The position numbers and the translations under genes were made by a program. The notes under the pieces are model-generated. The model saw only the letters and a list, made by a program, of their open reading frames with translations. It had not been told where the DNA came from and searched no databases. Positions 42,991 to 53,134 of a stretch of 64,000 nt of DNA are shown piece after piece. Numbering within the stretch: the stretch's first letter is position 1; the number at the start of each line of letters is the position of its first letter. Source of the stretch: Ischnura elegans (lineage: Eukaryota; Arthropoda; Insecta; Odonata; Coenagrionidae). The DNA lies in contig NC_060258.1 of NCBI RefSeq assembly GCF_921293095.1, forward strand, positions 9,872,607-9,936,606, written 5' to 3'.

Positions 42991-43935
42991 GTATGAAGAA
43001 TGTGCCTTCAACAAAACGTCGGAGATGAGTGCCTTGAAGTTATTGTTCTTGTTCCTGAAATTCATTGTCTCGAAGAAGAGATTCGTATTTTATTCCACGT
43101 CATTCATTTTCGTGAACCGGGAGTTGAAAAGTGACTATGGCCATCATAAATCAATGCCTTCGCAGTTGCTACCTAATCGGTGTTTGATTTACAACCTATA
43201 TATGCAAATTTGGATATTATTGTTTTAATTTCATTATTATTGCTATAATAACATGCCATTTTGATTTTTTAATGTCTTTATCACAAATCGCACAACTGCT
43301 CAGATGCAATGTTTGTGCGATAATATCTGCATTCTCGAATTATAATCATTATTTCATTACTTCAGGCGTTACACTGATAAAAAGAACATATATGTACTCT
43401 TCTTGGTAGCACCTGTATATTGTATTTGTCCTAACCTACAATGGCACATAAAAAAGATTGAGACTTATTTTTTTAATGTAAGAACCACATTCAATAATTT
43501 TTTGTATTAATTGTTAATTCTCTTATTTTATTTATGTCCTGCATTCTCTGTCAATGAGATCCAATGTCTAGGTACAAAATCTTGACAATGATGATTTGAA
43601 ATTATAATTAGTTTCATGGCATTTATTCATTGTAATTTTTTTCATGGTTTCACATACAATATGTACCTTAGAGCCATATTTTTTCAAATGAATATATTGT
43701 ACTATGGTTTAGTTTTCTTTTATTGCCATGATTTTTTAAATAAGCCTTGAAGACATATTGTTTTTGCTATTTCTGTCTGTCATCCCTGATAAGAAAGACA
43801 ATATCAGTTGGTTGATAAATGTATTTTTCATACCCATTGCTGGGCATAAAAGGAGGATCAAATTTTATGTAAACCATTATGTTTTTTAATAGGATTTTGT
43901 AATTTGATTCCAATAAAAGAAGAGGTTTATTCTGA
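42991..43935 (+). other. Probable 3' untranslated last exon of paralogue 2
   Basis: It begins after a CAACAG acceptor and is conserved with 7275-8186. It ends near AATAAA at 43912. The frame at 42956-43228 crosses the acceptor and is not considered real. Confidence 0.6.
43912..43917 (+). terminator. Poly(A) signal AATAAA of paralogue 2
   Basis: AATAAA in CCAATAAAAGAAGAG, aligned with the same signal at 8164 in paralogue 1. Confidence 0.55.
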
Positions 43936-44503
43936 CTTATTCTTGCATAAATACCCATGAATTCTCTCCCAGCAAAATCAGTTGGTTAGAGGCATAAATA
44001 AGTGTTTAACAAGAATAATTCTGGGTGACCAATGTGATCAGATATGAAAAGAATGGCAGTTTTTTTTGCAATGAAATTTTCATACGCTAAATGCTTGTAT
44101 CACAAATAATATAAAAGATGATGTTCAAATCTGCCTGTAAGTATTGGTGTCACTCACCGCGTATTTAAATGGGTTTACATAAACCTCCACTCGCATCGTA
44201 ATACTCCACTTGCGTCGTTTTTGGACGAATATAATTAGGGGTACTAACCGAAATTTATACACAATTCGATGTGAAATTTCATCTTCATGGCTTTTAAACG
44301 ATATTCCTCACAATGAAAATGTTATACTGTAAAATATTGGAAAAAAGTGGATTACATTCCGCTAATAAATGCACCGAGGACATTTTTGTAAACCGATTAA
44401 TGTGCTACCAAAGTGGCAACAGAAATCAACCAATAGTTTGTCTCCTCTATTGAATCTCATCGGCCTGTTTTCCCATTGGTGTGAGATTTTACAGATTACC
44501 AGG
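43936..44503. other. Unassigned sequence
   Basis: No supported feature. The frame at 44369-44584 runs into the adjacent MITE. Confidence 0.35.
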
Positions 44504-44758
44504 GGTGCCGACCTACCAAAAATTTTGCGGGGGGCCAAACCGAGGACCTTGACCCGATTAAAGTTAATAAGTAGTGAATTTTAAGTTTTTTAAGCATTTT
44601 AGAAGAGTCATATGATCAACATCAGAGCCCTGATCACTCGAATCTCGATATCTGGGCACTCCGGGGAAAATCGACTAGCCTGACACATTTTGTCCTCACA
44701 TCTGTAACGAATTTTTAGGGGGGGCTCGGGCCCCCTCTGGCCCCATGGAGTCGGCACC
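44504..44758 (+). mobile_element. GGTGCCGAC-ended MITE, full-length copy
   Basis: The left end GGTGCCGACC and right end GGAGTCGGCACC are inverted over nine bases. The interior has GCGGGGGGCCAAACCGAGGA, TAGTGAATTTTAAG and a GGGGGGGCTCGGGCCCCCTC hairpin near the right end. No coding capacity. Confidence 0.75.
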
Positions 44759-44884
44759 ACTCCTGTTTACTGTGTTGTGAGTTCAAATTCCACCATGCGG
44801 TTCACGGTCCCATTAATACTATACTGTAATAATAACTATGTATAGTAGTATTTACGATGCAGGCTGTCAAAATTTTCACATTTA

Positions 44885-45110
44885 TTTATCGCTACGATGC
44901 AGGCAGGTAGCAGAGTACCCTGGTAGCGGGTAGCGCTTGGCTTAAATAAGGATTATTCATACCTTATCAAACGAAGAAAACTTTCCAACCTTATGCAGTT
45001 TTTATAGGTGATTATTAAGCCATATTTCCCTGAGCTCTGTGCCTCATGCATGCATTGGTAATCTCAATCGATCTTAAACTCCTATGTACTCGTATAGAAA
45101 CTAGGTCCAA
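44885..45110 (+). repeat. Dispersed repeat Q, copy D, cut by a CCCA element
   Basis: It carries GGTAGCAGAGTACCCTGGTA, GCTTGGCTTAAATAAGGATT and GAAACTAGGTCC. At the point where copies A-C continue CTGTGATGTCA, this copy switches to CCCAGATAACACGG at 45111. Confidence 0.75.
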
Positions 45111-45510
45111 CCCAGATAACACGGCACATGTATTACATCAATAATACACAAAAAAAAAACGTGACCAAATACATATGTATAAGATGAAATACGATCGTAT
45201 TACATCGGTATATTTCACGTAGAAGTGGTTCAAAAGTCCCTATGGATGTATGTATTCGTGCGTATTACAAATTGGAAATCTGAATACCCATACATGAATT
45301 ATACAATGTATACCTACAATGAAATACAATCGTATTACGTCTGTATATTTCACGTAAAAGTGGCTCAAAAGTCCCTCAGGATGTATGTATACATGCGTAT
45401 TACAAATTGGAAATCTGAATATCCTTACATGTAATATACATATGTATCTGCAGGCCCTCGTACACGAATTATACATATTGATTTTCTGACCCACATCCAC
45501 TTAATATCAA
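45111..45510 (+). mobile_element. Left end of a CCCAGATAACACGG element with ACATATGTA words
   Basis: The end at 45111 is sharp because it interrupts repeat Q. The next 400 bases hold ACATATGTA, ATACACAAAAA and CGTATTAC words, including a 135-bp tandem pair (about 45176-45445; CAAAAGTCCCT at 45231 and 45366). The paired right end is probably 52745-53134, whose terminus reverse complement is CCCAACAACACACATTTGG. The right flank does not resume repeat Q, so the pairing is not proven. Confidence 0.55.
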
Positions 45511-46271
45511 TATGGATCAAACGGATGAATAAATATAAGGAAACCAGAACGTACAGATAATAAAACATTTATTCAAAGAGAAAAATAAAATAATACACAC
45601 AAATAACAAGTGTGGCCATGAATATTGCTAACAAGCATTAAGGGCCAGCAAACAGTAGGTGAAACTTAGTTTTAAAAAAAAGGCACAAAGATAAATCAAG
45701 TACAAACAATGGTTTGAGTTGGAATATAGAAAAAAATGTTAGCACGGAACAAGCGTTGTAACCCATTGCACAAGAAGAAACCTGAATTCAGGAAACCAAC
45801 TCTGCACAATTAGCCACTTTCTGAAAGGAGAAAAGAAGAAGTCAAGTTTAAAAGTCATGCAAAAATATATCTTTTTGTAAGATCTGAATAGGAGCTCAAG
45901 GCCTTTCAATTTTATTTTTATCAATTCATATAGGCAGTAAGTATTCTGTGAAGTCTGTAATTTTAGTACTAATTCTGTATTCTGAATGCAAATGAAAGTT
46001 TGGCTTCTCTGATAGATTCCAGACATAAGTTTTAAATTTTTTCATTTACCAATTATGTCGAGGTCCCAACTAGCACAGATTTGACCTTGTCCTTTGAGAA
46101 ATCATATATTTTGGGGATATGCTTTCATTTTACAAAATTAATAGCCTTTCTCTTAAGAAGAATATGAGAAATATGAGAAAAGATCGTATGACTACTTTTA
46201 AATATAAATTAACTAGGAAAACGTGAATCCATTGGTATGCTTATTTATTACATGATACTAATATATTACTA
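45511..46271. other. Unassigned interior of the CCCA element
   Basis: No supported gene. The minus frame 45739-46026 has no recognisable domain. Confidence 0.35.
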
Positions 46272-47039
46272 TAGAGCGTTCCACATTTAGTTGACAGTAT
46301 GGGCTCTTATGGAGAATCGTTTCCCATGTTAATCTCCGTAAGGCCAGGAGCGCGGTGTTGTCAACAACAGCACGAAAATTAAAGTTGCGTTATGCAATGA
46401 TTAAAAATTTTATTCTAATGTAGAAAAAGGTGCTGCATTCATTGGCGCCAATAGTTTTTCGATAAAAATTATAACAAAAGCTATAAAAAACATTTCCGTA
46501 AATTTCCGTCAGAAACGTGTGTTTTTTACTTTATCTTCTTCTCGCAATTTCTGCCTGACCGTTGTCTGCATTGAATTGAATTTTTTTGCAAAAATTTCTT
46601 CACACTATTTTCTGCTTGAAGGTCTTCACCAATTGTACAAATATTGAGTTTTAATGTTGTTATGCCGACGTAACACACTTTAGGACAAGAAAATTTTGAT
46701 TTTTGCAAGGTAAAAAGTAGTCGCTTACTAACTTACGTTTATTACGTCGTAGGTCCCTATATGCTGCGTACCAAATGTGAAGAACACTACAAGGTTATTT
46801 TTGGTGAAAAAATCATTAACTTACGTCAATTCTGAAGCGAGTTACAAGGTTTTTATCTTAAGAAAAAATATTACGGTGCCGCTGGGCGGGCTTCTTGCTT
46901 TTTCTTGCGCGCAGAGGGAAAATTCTCGGGCGGAAAAGGAGTTTTTTGTCAATGCATACTATGAAATGTATTTATGTATTCCTTTGATATCCTAAACAGA
47001 GAATACCTACTCATACGTTGTAACAGCAGTGTTTTTATC

Positions 47040-47180
47040 TGAATACATTGATACACGAAAGTAAGCAAGCGGCTTGGAAGTAAGACTCTTTCGCCTTGGG
47101 TGTTTAGGTCCCATCGGGGAAACCAAGAAAAAGAATATCTCATAATCTGTACCAAACACTACCCCATCCAGTGCACGCAT
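47040..47180 (-). mobile_element. SINE-like fragment, doubtful
   Basis: On the minus strand GGATGGGGTAGTGTTTGGTA resembles a tRNA A-box region, followed by GATGGGACCTAAACACCCAA and GCGAAAGAGTCTTACTTCCA. A frame here reads PRWDLNTQGERVLLPSRLLT, which has the look of a translated dispersed repeat. There is no clear B box, so the type is uncertain. Confidence 0.3.
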
Positions 47181-47217
47181 TTACAAAAGGGGGCTTGGGT
47201 TTTTTCTGAGTTCCTTT

Positions 47218-49380
47218 CATCTACATCTACAAATTACCCTGCGAGCCACCTCTAGGGTGTTTGGCAGGGGGTGATCAATCACCAGCATGCAGCATGCATT
47301 TGGACTCCCACATGCACACCACACCGTCCAAGAAACGTCCCGTATAATAACAAACTATACTACTATATGCTGTTAGAAATAGAATATAGAATAGAAATTC
47401 AGAAACATGCAATAAGTTTTACATAGGTTAGTAGGCTACACTACAAGTCACGCAATCTATTTACGCGTTCTATTGCTGCCGTTATAATCTCTTATTGATC
47501 GTGGAAAAAATGACATTCGGAATCTGTCTGTTCTGCAATCTATCTCTCTTATTTTATTTATATGATCTGATCTTCCGTAGTATGCTGGCGTCCGTAAGAT
47601 ATGGTTAACTTCGTCAGAAAAGACACTGCTCTTGAATTTATCTAAAAGGTTTAGTCTATTTTTCAATCTACGGTCCGACAGACATTCCCATCCGAGTTTA
47701 TCTAAGAGGTCAGTTACACTAACAAGACTATCGTAACGACCTTTCACATACCTGGCAGCTCTTCTTTGCACGCGTTCTAACTCTGTTATTAAGCCTTTTT
47801 CATGAGGGTCCCAAACACTGGCAGCGTATTCCAAATGTGGTCTAACGAGGGAAAAGTAGCTAATTTCTCTCACTTTGTCGTCGCACTTTCCTAATATTCT
47901 TTTAACAAAACCCATTTTACGATTAGCTTGACCGGTTATTTCTCGAATATGTTTATTCCACGATAGATCATTATTGAGTCTAACCCCTAGATATTTCACA
48001 GATTCAACTGCCTTTAACTGCGTGCTCCGAATGACATAGTTACGCTGTAGGGAGTTATTCTTCTTCCAGAAATTCATTACGACGCATTTTTCCAAATTTA
48101 ATTCTAACTGCCAAGCATCGCACCAAGCTTGGATAGCAGCAAGGTCATTCGTTAGTTCATCTATATCTTTGCTGGAACGAATTTCTCTGTAAACTACAGC
48201 GTCGTCTGCAAATAATCGTAACTTACTGTGTACTACTTCGCCAATGTCGTTTATATAAAGAAGGAATAGGAGTGGGCCTATGACACTACCCTGAGGAACG
48301 CCAGAAGTGACTCTAACCTCATTGGAGACTGCACCGTCTAATACTACTCTTTGGACGCGGTCGCTCAAAAATTCTCTAATCCAGGAAATGACATCTTCGT
48401 CTAGACCATAAGATTTCAGTTTTATTATTAACTTTCCGTGGGGTACTTTATCAAATGCCTTTTTGAAATCAAGAAAAATCGCGTCTACTGGAATGTTGTC
48501 TTCCCCGGAGACTAAAATATCGTGGGCGAAAAGCGCTAACTGAGTTTCGCACGATCTGCTTTTCCTGAATCCATGTTGATTTCCCATTAATAAGTTTTGC
48601 GCGTCTAGGTGTTTCATTACCGAGCTGACTACGATGTGTTCAAGGACTTTGCAAGAGATGGACGTTAAAGATATCGGCCTGTAATTAGATGGCTGTTCCT
48701 TGTCTCCACTTTTAAATATAGGCGTTACATTAGCGATTTTCCAGTCATTAGGTACTTCGTGTTGCTTGATGGATTTACTGAATATTAACTGCAAGTAGGG
48801 GGCAAGTTCTGAGGCTAGTTCTTTATATACGCGAGAAGGGATTTCGTCTGGACCAGGTGATTTATTTGGACTAAGCGATTTCAATATATTTTCTATTCCG
48901 AGCGTACTAATGTCAATAGCTGGCATCTTATGTAGACAGGGATTGTCATCGGTCTCGGGTGAGTTTTCGGAAGGCTCCGTGAACACGCTCTTAAAGTAGG
49001 AATTTAATAAATTGGCTTTATCGTAACTGCTTGTCAACACATCTCCATTGTCGTTTCTCAGCGAACATACGGTAGATCGTTTACCTTGAACTTCCCTAAC
49101 ATATGACCAAAATGCTTTTGGGTTATCCTGTAACTGCTCTACTAGTGTTTTTCTTTTAAAATTCGTGAACGCATTCCTGAACGCTTCCTTCGTGGCGGCT
49201 TTAGTCATCCTATATTTTTTAATTATTAGCTCGCGTTCATTAGCGGATAAATCTGTGCTGACTTTTTTCATTTTAGCATGACACGCTCTCTGTCGCCTCA
49301 ATGATTTTCTCACTTCCGCGTCGTACCATCTCGGTTCGCTGCCTTCTTTTACTATTTTACTGGGGATGTAGCTATTTATT
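47218..49380 (-). mobile_element. 5'-truncated CR1/Jockey-type LINE insertion
   Basis: The 3' end (plus-strand low coordinate) has the direct repeat TGTAGATGTAGATG, and the 5' edge stops inside ORF2. Sequences on both sides belong to the Tc1/mariner-like element. Truncation from the 5' end is the usual result of target-primed reverse transcription. A three-base CAT could be a minimal target duplication, or there may be none. Confidence 0.8.
47457..49379 (-). CDS. Non-LTR retrotransposon ORF2, reverse transcriptase part, N-terminus missing
   Basis: An uninterrupted frame of 640 sense codons. A TGA at 49380-49382 straddles the insertion edge and there is no authentic start. Counting from the valine at 49313, the RT blocks are SPNKSPGPDEIPS (about 147-159), NYRPISLTS (210-218), IFLDFKKAFDKV (279-290), TSGVPQGSVIGPLLF (336-350) and FADDAVV (368-374) with the catalytic Asp pair. 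The C-terminal domain, with NRLNLLDKF and RMSFFPRSIRDYN, is that of arthropod CR1/Jockey-group polyproteins. The upstream WYDAEVRK segment follows the endonuclease domain in such proteins, but the endonuclease itself is absent. The unbroken frame suggests a fairly recent insertion, unable to move on its own. Confidence 0.9.
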   Translation of the reverse strand: MNSYIPSKIVKEGSEPRWYDAEVRKSLRRQRACHAKMKKVSTDLSANERELIIKKYRMTKAATKEAFRNAFTNFKRKTLVEQLQDNPKAFWSYVREVQGKRSTVCSLRNDNGDVLTSSYDKANLLNSYFKSVFTEPSENSPETDDNPCLHKMPAIDISTLGIENILKSLSPNKSPGPDEIPSRVYKELASELAPYLQLIFSKSIKQHEVPNDWKIANVTPIFKSGDKEQPSNYRPISLTSISCKVLEHIVVSSVMKHLDAQNLLMGNQHGFRKSRSCETQLALFAHDILVSGEDNIPVDAIFLDFKKAFDKVPHGKLIIKLKSYGLDEDVISWIREFLSDRVQRVVLDGAVSNEVRVTSGVPQGSVIGPLLFLLYINDIGEVVHSKLRLFADDAVVYREIRSSKDIDELTNDLAAIQAWCDAWQLELNLEKCVVMNFWKKNNSLQRNYVIRSTQLKAVESVKYLGVRLNNDLSWNKHIREITGQANRKMGFVKRILGKCDDKVREISYFSLVRPHLEYAASVWDPHEKGLITELERVQRRAARYVKGRYDSLVSVTDLLDKLGWECLSDRRLKNRLNLLDKFKSSVFSDEVNHILRTPAYYGRSDHINKIREIDCRTDRFRMSFFPRSIRDYNGSNRTRK

Positions 49381-49568
49381 CATAGGGTACCATAAAACCT
49401 GCCCCAAAAGCGACCCAGGCCGAAGGGGCTGAGGGAAGAATTTACGAAGGCGTTCAGTTTGTCATTGCATTTTTTTGGAGTGAACAAGTGAGTGTTATGT
49501 GGTGTATTGACCTTGAGAATTGTGAAGTGTGTTTTACACTTATCTTTGCTGTAACACGCCCAATCAAT

Positions 49569-50590
49569 ATGTCCGATACAAAGAAGAGGAGAAGGTGTGA
49601 GAAGCTCATATAGCCGCGAAAGACGATTGGTGCTCAAAGTCTTCTCGTACATAAGGAAATCTCTCAGCATTAGTGAGGCCTGTCGAGAAGCTTCGAAGGC
49701 TACTGGGTGCTAGGAGTTCACTATTTACAGAGTGAGAAAGGAAAGCTCCCGTGGTCCATTGGTAACTCCTTCAAAAACTATAGAAATTAGACGGCCTTGC
49801 AAAAATTCGAGGGCAGTGATTTCCGACGGTTTGGTGAGATCGGGAATTAGAAGGAAGGTACATGAATCCTTCGTGAAAATTATTCCTCCTACTTTAAAAT
49901 CCATCTGAAACCCGGTGAATATGGATAGTATTCTCCCAGATTACAAAAGGACAACCCTATATCGTCTTCTTTTGGACAAAGGCTTCGTGTACGAACGCAG
50001 GGGGAAAAGAATCATCCTTATCGAAAGGGATGATATTATTAGTTGGTGGCACAATTAAATATCTAAGGTAGCTAAAAAATATCGTCGCGAACTCAGGACG
50101 AGTGTATTTACAGGCGAAAGTTGGATTAATTTTGGACAAATAGTGAACATTAGTTTGCGAAACAAACAATTAGAAAATCCGCGTCAAGCTTTCCTTGCTG
50201 GTCTAAATACTGGGCTTGGCCCCCACTTCCCGAGGAGGACGATTTGCAATTATACACGCAGGAACGGAAAATGGGTTCATAAAAGGAGCATCGCATGTGT
50301 TTCTGTACAAAAAGAACTCAATGGATGAGCATGAAGAAGTGGGTGGCGAGTGTTACGAGAGATGGTTTGAGCACTCACTTCTTGCAAACTTACCCGAAGG
50401 ATCAATTATAGTGGTAGATAATGCCTCTTATTACTCAAGGAAATTGGAATCCTTGCCTACTACAAGGTGAAGGAAAGAGAACATTAATGAAATTAGCTTT
50501 GAAGATGTCAGCTTGAAAAGAGATCTTTAATTTACAATAAACCAAGTACGGGAAAATTTTGAAAAATTAAAGATTGATGATGTCTTATAC
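49569..50590 (+). pseudogene. Tc1/mariner (IS630)-type transposase, frameshifted and missing catalytic residues
   Basis: Fragments in changing frames show the helix-turn-helix part (SISEACREASKATG, about 49655-49700), a middle segment (TTLYRLLLDKGFVYERRGKR), the first catalytic block, where D of the usual DE(S/T)W is G (FTGESWINFG, about 50106-50135), and the second catalytic block (IIVVDNASYYSRKLESLP, about 50406-50459). The third acidic block is deleted: the text jumps from ENINE to ISFEDV. Several stops (for example 49709, 49907, 50057) confirm loss of function. Frame 50216-50470 is the longest surviving piece. Confidence 0.75.
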
Positions 50591-51005
50591 AACGTCGCCT
50601 TTCATGTAATACTAGCTAGAGCCGAATAATATTGCATAATATGGAAGGAATAGAAATTTTGTCTCATTCAGGAGCGGCTATAATTTTTATTATCCTTCAA
50701 TTTATTGTTATTTTTTACATTACAGATTATTCATTATTCAGTTTGTGCATTGAATAAGTACGTACATGAAATAACAAAAGACTTTTCCTTTTATACTGCA
50801 GCAAAGGTATTGTAATATACGCTAAAAAAGTCCTTAATTTACGCAGCCTTTCGTGCGATCCCTAACTCCTTTTTGAACTAAACCGTTTTGGCGCCATATT
50901 ATGTGTGGTTGCATACACTGTTAGGATGCCTGCCGGCGGAGCGGAAGCTTGGCAACACTGTTATCCATAAGGCCCATACTGTCCACTAAATGTGGAACGC
51001 TCTAT

Positions 51006-51898
51006 ACCATGATTTAGTAGCGGATGACTCACACAGAAAAAATATAAACTTGTGATATCAAATTTTCAAACAAATAAATTTCATACATAACCGATAATTT
51101 CAGGCTTAACTTTAAGAAACCTCTCCATTATGGTAAAAAAAAATTTCCCTCAAAGCTTACCTGGGTATTAACAATTCCACCTGGTCTTCTGGCTTTGCTT
51201 CGTCGTCTTTTCCGTAATCCATTCTCCTCTTGTCCAGGCCAAGCTATTTACATCGTCGCCTGCTGGGTATGCGTGAAAGAGCATGAAAAGAAAATTATAA
51301 TTAATTAATTTGGCCCGTACGAACCTTTTTCTTACATATAATGACAAACTTTCGCATGAAAATTACGTATTTATCTTGTGTTAATAATAATGACGAAATG
51401 CACCTTGATTGACTGCATTTCAAGATGAAAGAAATATTACATTTTGCTTTAAGGGAACCGATATTACACGACCAATACTTCTTGTTCGTTAAATAATTAG
51501 AAGTAGAGGGCAAAACCGCTCGGAACCTCGAGGAATCTATTAGTGACAAGGCTACGCTGATAAGTCTACGGTCAAAGATGTTATGACTAAAGCATAGGAT
51601 AACTAGGAATGCAAGAACTACAATACAGTAGGTTGTGGTAATAAACAGCGATAAAGCAACTTACACGTGAACGAAAACATTCCTTAAACAATTTTTTCTG
51701 ATCTTAATTAAGAGAAGAAAAAATTTAACTTCAGCCGCGAAGCACGGAATTACTATACGACGCATAATCTATTAATTTATACGTACAAGATTGACATTAC
51801 TATGTTTTACCATATAACTTCAATGGAAACTAGTCTCCTCGATACATAACTCAACAAAAAAGGAAAACAATAGCCAAACATAAACAAAATAATTACCT
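51006..51898. other. Unassigned DNA
   Basis: No supported gene. Short minus frame 51301-51549 has no recognisable domain. Confidence 0.35.
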
Positions 51899-51935
51899 CT
51901 ATTGGCGCAATGTGTTGACCACATTGCGCCAATAG
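51899..51935. repeat. 16-bp perfect stem, 5-base loop hairpin
   Basis: CTATTGGCGCAATGTG (51899-51914), loop TTGAC, then the exact reverse complement (51920-51935). It is GC-richer than its flanks. The role is unknown. Confidence 0.8.
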
Positions 51936-52744
51936 TTGTATCCAAATATACTCAAATAACATAATTAATGTAGTCTATGTAGGCGTACAATACAATAAAA
52001 GATAAATCATACCTTACCTTAATAATCCAGTGACAGGAAACTGCTGGAGCTGGCTTGCACGAATCGCAATAACGTGTGGGATTGAAGCACATTTCCAGCA
52101 AAACATAGAGCACACCATCCACACGCACCGGTTATCGAGGATTAAAACACTATGTCAATTCTTCCAATAAGTATAATAATACAAACAAATATAAAATTAA
52201 CTATACATCAGTAGCTAGTTAATAACGGATTTCCTTTTGTTTATTAGCGTAGATGCCGGAGTTCCTCCTACAGCACGTTCTCGTAGTCTCGAACGAAATG
52301 CCGAGGCTGAGGTTTACTGTCAACGAGATTATAACTGTATCACTCCCACTCACTTCCCTAGCGACAGTGAGCCGCGGAATTGAGAATTTAATTTTTTGTC
52401 TAAACAGTTACATTAAAATATTGTTTAAAAAATCAAACTTCGCTTTTACTTTTGATCTGTGCAAGTACTATGTTTTGTATTTTTCATGTATTGTGAACCA
52501 TTTTTCCATGTGTATATTTCGCGGATAGAAACTGAATTTTACATATGTAATACGTCTGTATTTCGCGTGCATTTACAAATTAACATAAATAGCCGCCATA
52601 TTTACTACCCTTGCTCACATCGACCAGTATATGATTTATTTTTAAGCTTTCTGGGTATAAATTCGAATGGATGAATGATCATTAAAATAGGGAAATCTGG
52701 CGTTTTCTGTGAACATATTATTTCTGGAAAAAATGTTTATGAAC
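51936..52744. other. Unassigned DNA
   Basis: No supported gene. The frames at 52253-52528 and 52459-52674 are hydrophobic and unsupported. Confidence 0.35.
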
Positions 52745-53134
52745 GTTTCACAAGACGCCACGAAAATCTACCTCCCAAGTATTACAGGAAATATACATAA
52801 TGTATATTTTGTGTATTTTTGACCGCATTTACATATGTATTTCCTCTGTATTCATACATATGTAAAAGTGGTACGTGTTACACGATAAATACATTTGTAT
52901 TTTTGTGTATTTTTGACCACATTTACATAAGTATCCAAATTTCAAAATACACAAAAAATACAAATGTATTTATCGTGTAACAAGTGCCTCTTTTACATAT
53001 GTATGAATACAAAGGAAATACATTCAATAATACATATGTACTACAGATGTAATACATAACAAAAATATATATGTATGTGACCCATGAAAATACAATATAT
53101 ATACATATGTATATCCAAATGTGTGTTGTTGGGG
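52745..53134 (-). mobile_element. CCCA-type right end with ACATATGTA/ATACACAAAAATAC words
   Basis: It ends in GTGTGTTGTTGGGG (53131-53134). The block is an inverted repeat around about 52930: ACATATGTAAAAGTGGTACG on the left (from about 52857) mirrors GAGGCACTTGTTAC..ACATATGTA stretches on the right. GTGTATTTTTGACC and ACATATGTATT words recur more than six times. Word content matches 45111-45510. Confidence 0.6.

Larger units (their letters stand above)
39575..43935 (+). repeat. Segmental duplication, copy 2
   Basis: It corresponds to 1984-8190. Copy 2 carries its own intron insertion (about 41000-41690), with a Penelope-like hammerhead motif and a 92-bp tandem repeat. It lacks most of the 3966-6480 interval of copy 1. 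Confidence 0.85.
46272..51005 (+). mobile_element. Tc1/mariner-like element with about 42-bp inverted ends, carrying a nested LINE
   Basis: The left end TAGAGCGTTCCACATTTAGT (46272), continuing GACAGTATGGG and CTTATGGA, is matched inverted at 50964-51005 with three or four differences. TA dinucleotides flank both sides, the expected target of this superfamily. The interior holds a decayed transposase on the plus strand (49569-50590) of IS630/Tc1/mariner type. Without the 2.16-kb LINE the element would be about 2.6 kb. Confidence 0.8.

Noticed and set aside
45225-45434. 69-aa frame with an internally repeated peptide
   Set aside because: It is a reading of the 135-bp tandem repeat at a CCCA element end.
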